Part shown: positions 4,130 to 5,853 of the stretch, one piece after another
How the letters are laid out: each line of letters opens with the position of its first letter
Numbering within the stretch: the stretch's first letter is position 1
Source of the DNA: Bacillota bacterium
GTDB taxonomy: Bacteria > Bacillota > Sulfobacillia > JAJZYS01 > JAJYTV01
Assembly (NCBI GenBank): GCA_021810725.1
Contig: JAJZIE010000161.1
Span: 1-5,853 of the forward strand
Length of the DNA stretch: 5,853 nucleotides
Direction: 5' to 3'
Program-made: the position numbers and the translations under genes
Notes under the pieces: generated by a model
The model's database searches: none
Seen by the model: only the letters and a program-made list of their open reading frames with translations
What the model was told of the DNA's origin: nothing

Positions 4130-5173
4130 ATGGCGGCAGGCAGCGTGGGGGAACTGCGGCGGCAGGCGCTCGAGGCGATCGACGCGGCGATGGACCTCGA
4201 GGCCGTGCAGGCGGCGCGCACCACTTGGCTCGGGCGCAAGGGGCCGATCGTCGACGCCTTGCGCTCGATCAAGGACAGGCCTCCCGAGGAGCGGCGCGAT
4301 CTTGGGCTTGAGCTCAACCGGCTGCGGGACGAGCTGGAGGCGATCCTGTCGGAACGCGAGGGCAGCCTCGAGGAGGAGAACCTGCGGCGTCGCCTCGTGG
4401 ACGAGCGGGTCGACGTGACCCTGCCAGGTCGGCCTCGCGCGATCGGCGGCCCGCACCCCCTGCGCATGGCCGAGGCGGAGCTCGTGCGCGTGCTGCGGAA
4501 GATCGGCTTCTCGATCGTCGAGGGGCCCGAGGTCGAGAGCGAATACCTGAACTTCGAGGCGCTGAACATTCCCGAGGACCACCCGGCGCGGGAAATGCAG
4601 GACACCTTCTATTTGCGGGACCTGCCGGGGCTTCTGCTGCGCACGCACACCTCACCCGTGCAGGTGCGCGCGATGCGCGCAAGCGCGCCGAACCCGCTGC
4701 GCGTCATCTGCCCAGGGCGCGTCTACCGCCGCGACGACGACGTGACCCATTCACCTGTCTTCCACCAGATCGAGGGCCTCGCGGTGGGCGAGGGCATCGG
4801 CATGCACCATCTCAAGGCAACCCTGTACGAGTTCGCGCGCCAGCTGTTCGGCGCGGATGTGCCCTTGCGTCTCAGGCCGAGCTACTTCCCCTTCACGGAG
4901 CCGTCGGCCGAGCTCGATGTCGGCTGTCCCTTCTGCCACGGCCAGGGCTGCCGGGTCTGCAAGGGCAGCGGCTGGATCGAGGTGCTGGGCAGCGGCATGG
5001 TGCACCCGCACGTCTTGCGCGAAGGCGGATACGACCCGGAGCGCTTCACGGGCTTCGCCTTCGGCCTCGGCATCGAGCGCACGGCCATGCTCCGCTACGG
5101 CATCGACGACGTGCGGCTCCTGTACCTGGGCGACCTGCGCTTCCTCACACAGTTCCAGGGATCGGAGGCGTAG
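4130..5173 (+). CDS. pheS: Phenylalanyl-tRNA synthetase alpha subunit
   Basis: The catalytic subunit of the (alpha-beta)2 PheRS, a cytoplasmic class II enzyme that charges tRNA-Phe. At 347 aa it has the normal bacterial length. The N-terminal coiled coil (about 1-90) includes ARTTWLGRKGPI (29-40), followed by TLPGRP and GGPHPL (97-111). Catalytic-core motifs are FSIVEGPEVESEYLNFEALN (127-146), MQDTFYL (156-162), LLRTHTSPVQVRAM (169-182), motif 2 RVICPGRVYRRDDDVTHSPV (191-210) with FHQIEGL, RPSYFPFTEPSAE (249-261) and motif 3 GFAFGLGIERTAMLRYGI (308-325). Four cysteines (C266, C269, C274, C277; CxxC-x4-CxxC) form a possible zinc knuckle seen in a subset of PheS proteins. GGAGGG (4118-4123) is 6 nt before the ATG. 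It is expressed from the T-box leader and lies 3 nt before pheT. Confidence 0.97.
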   Translation: MAAGSVGELRRQALEAIDAAMDLEAVQAARTTWLGRKGPIVDALRSIKDRPPEERRDLGLELNRLRDELEAILSEREGSLEEENLRRRLVDERVDVTLPGRPRAIGGPHPLRMAEAELVRVLRKIGFSIVEGPEVESEYLNFEALNIPEDHPAREMQDTFYLRDLPGLLLRTHTSPVQVRAMRASAPNPLRVICPGRVYRRDDDVTHSPVFHQIEGLAVGEGIGMHHLKATLYEFARQLFGADVPLRLRPSYFPFTEPSAELDVGCPFCHGQGCRVCKGSGWIEVLGSGMVHPHVLREGGYDPERFTGFAFGLGIERTAMLRYGIDDVRLLYLGDLRFLTQFQGSEA

Positions 5174-5176
5174 GGG

Positions 5177-5853
5177 ATGCAGGTGCTCTACAGCTGGCTT
5201 AGGGAGATCCTCGGCGAGCTGCCTCTGGCCGAGGAGGTCGCGAACATCCTTACCGGGCTGGGACTCGAGGTGGAAGGACTGCACCGGCAGGGCGAGGGCC
5301 TCAGGGGGGCCATCGTTGCGAAAGCGGCCGACGTCTCACCGCTTACGGCGCGCCTCTGGCGCGTCGAGCTCGACACCGGCAGCGGCCGGGCCGTCTGCGT
5401 CACCGGCGCGTCGAACGTCGGACGGGGCGCCGTGGTGCCCTACGCGCAGCCCGGCACGCGGCTGCCCGACGGACGCACTCTGGAACCCGCCGAGTTCCAT
5501 GGACAGGTGTCGGAGGGCATGCTCCTCTCCGCCGACGAGATCGGCATCGGCGCGGATCACGACGGCATCCTGCTCCTGCCGCAGGACGCGCCGCTCGGAC
5601 AGGATCTCGCGACCTATCTCGGCCTGCCCGATGCCGTGTTCGACGTTTCGCTGACGCCGAGCTTCGCGCAGCACTGCCAGAACATGCTCGGGGTGGCCCG
5701 CGAGCTTGCCGCCGCGCTCGGCATGATCTTGCCCGCGGGACCTGGACGCTTGCGGTCGGGGGATGGCGACGCTTCCCTTGCGGTCCGCACCGACCCCGCG
5801 CTCTGCCCCCTCTACCTCGGTGCCCGACTCGTGCGCGAGGATGAGCGTCCGAC
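5177..5853 (+). CDS. pheT: Phenylalanyl-tRNA synthetase beta subunit (3' partial)
   Basis: The first 225 codons of the PheRS beta subunit, open to the window edge; a full PheT is usually near 800 aa. The ATG at 5177 lies 3 nt after the pheS stop, with GGAGG (5164-5168) 8 nt upstream inside pheS. The N-terminus MQVLYSWLREILGELPLAEE and LTGLGLEVEGL (25-35) are typical. The EMAP/OB-type tRNA-binding domain (about 40-150) shows CVTGASNVGRGAVVPYAQPG (74-93), LPDGR, FHGQVSEGMLLSADEIGI (107-124) and DGILLLP (129-135). The link to the B3/B4 region reads FDVSLTPSFAQHCQNMLGVA (155-174), where most family members have a TPNR.D pattern. The usual HPNAD segment is SPLTA here (54-58). The beta subunit carries the editing and anticodon-binding domains further on. 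The identity is secure, with a somewhat divergent N-terminal part. Confidence 0.93.
   Translation, partial: MQVLYSWLREILGELPLAEEVANILTGLGLEVEGLHRQGEGLRGAIVAKAADVSPLTARLWRVELDTGSGRAVCVTGASNVGRGAVVPYAQPGTRLPDGRTLEPAEFHGQVSEGMLLSADEIGIGADHDGILLLPQDAPLGQDLATYLGLPDAVFDVSLTPSFAQHCQNMLGVARELAAALGMILPAGPGRLRSGDGDASLAVRTDPALCPLYLGARLVREDERP

Noticed and set aside
3848..4648. Minus-strand 266-aa frame opposite the T-box and pheS
   Set aside because: It covers a well-defined riboswitch and the 5' half of pheS; its composition is that of an antisense shadow.
4857..5654. Plus-strand 265-aa frame overlapping pheS and pheT
   Set aside because: It is Ser/Arg/Ala-rich low-complexity sequence out of frame with two confidently identified genes.

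Overview
The window looks like a chromosomal core-gene region of a GC-rich, Firmicutes-type bacterium. The evidence is a complete T-box riboswitch with a UUC (Phe) specifier before pheST, an infC gene that begins with a non-AUG codon (AUC) behind a strong Shine-Dalgarno, an intrinsic-terminator attenuator in the infC leader, and the gene order thrS / infC-rpmI-rplT / TrmH-family methyltransferase / pheS-pheT. High-GC lineages such as the Thermaerobacter, Symbiobacterium or Limnochordia groups would fit, but that placement is inference.

Layout. 1-319 (+) is the 3' end of thrS. Positions 323-1686 (-) hold a tight two-gene unit convergent with thrS: an SPFH/band-7 protein (859-1686, TTG start), followed 2 nt later by a 177-aa helical protein of unknown function (323-856). 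Positions 1687-1964 are a divergent regulatory region: a weak candidate promoter for the minus-strand pair, a good candidate promoter for infC, and a structured infC leader with an intrinsic terminator just before the ribosome binding site. Positions 1965-3818 (+) encode IF3, L35, L20 and a TrmH/SpoU-family RNA methyltransferase, separated by only 2, 15 and 4 nt. Positions 3815-4129 hold a near-consensus promoter (TTGACA-17-TATACT) and a tRNA-Phe T-box leader. Positions 4130-5173 are pheS and 5177-5853 the first 225 codons of pheT, which runs off the window.

How the genes work together. Nearly all plus-strand genes serve translation: two aminoacyl-tRNA synthetases (ThrRS, PheRS), one initiation factor, two large-subunit proteins and one RNA modification enzyme. 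The infC operon appears to be controlled at two levels, by transcription attenuation in the leader (probably by L20, by analogy with Bacillus) and by the AUC start codon (probable IF3 autoregulation). The pheST operon appears to be switched on by uncharged tRNA-Phe through the T-box. The minus-strand SPFH pair is the only accessory content and sits where thrS and infC are often close neighbours. I found no CRISPR array, transposon, tRNA or rRNA gene.
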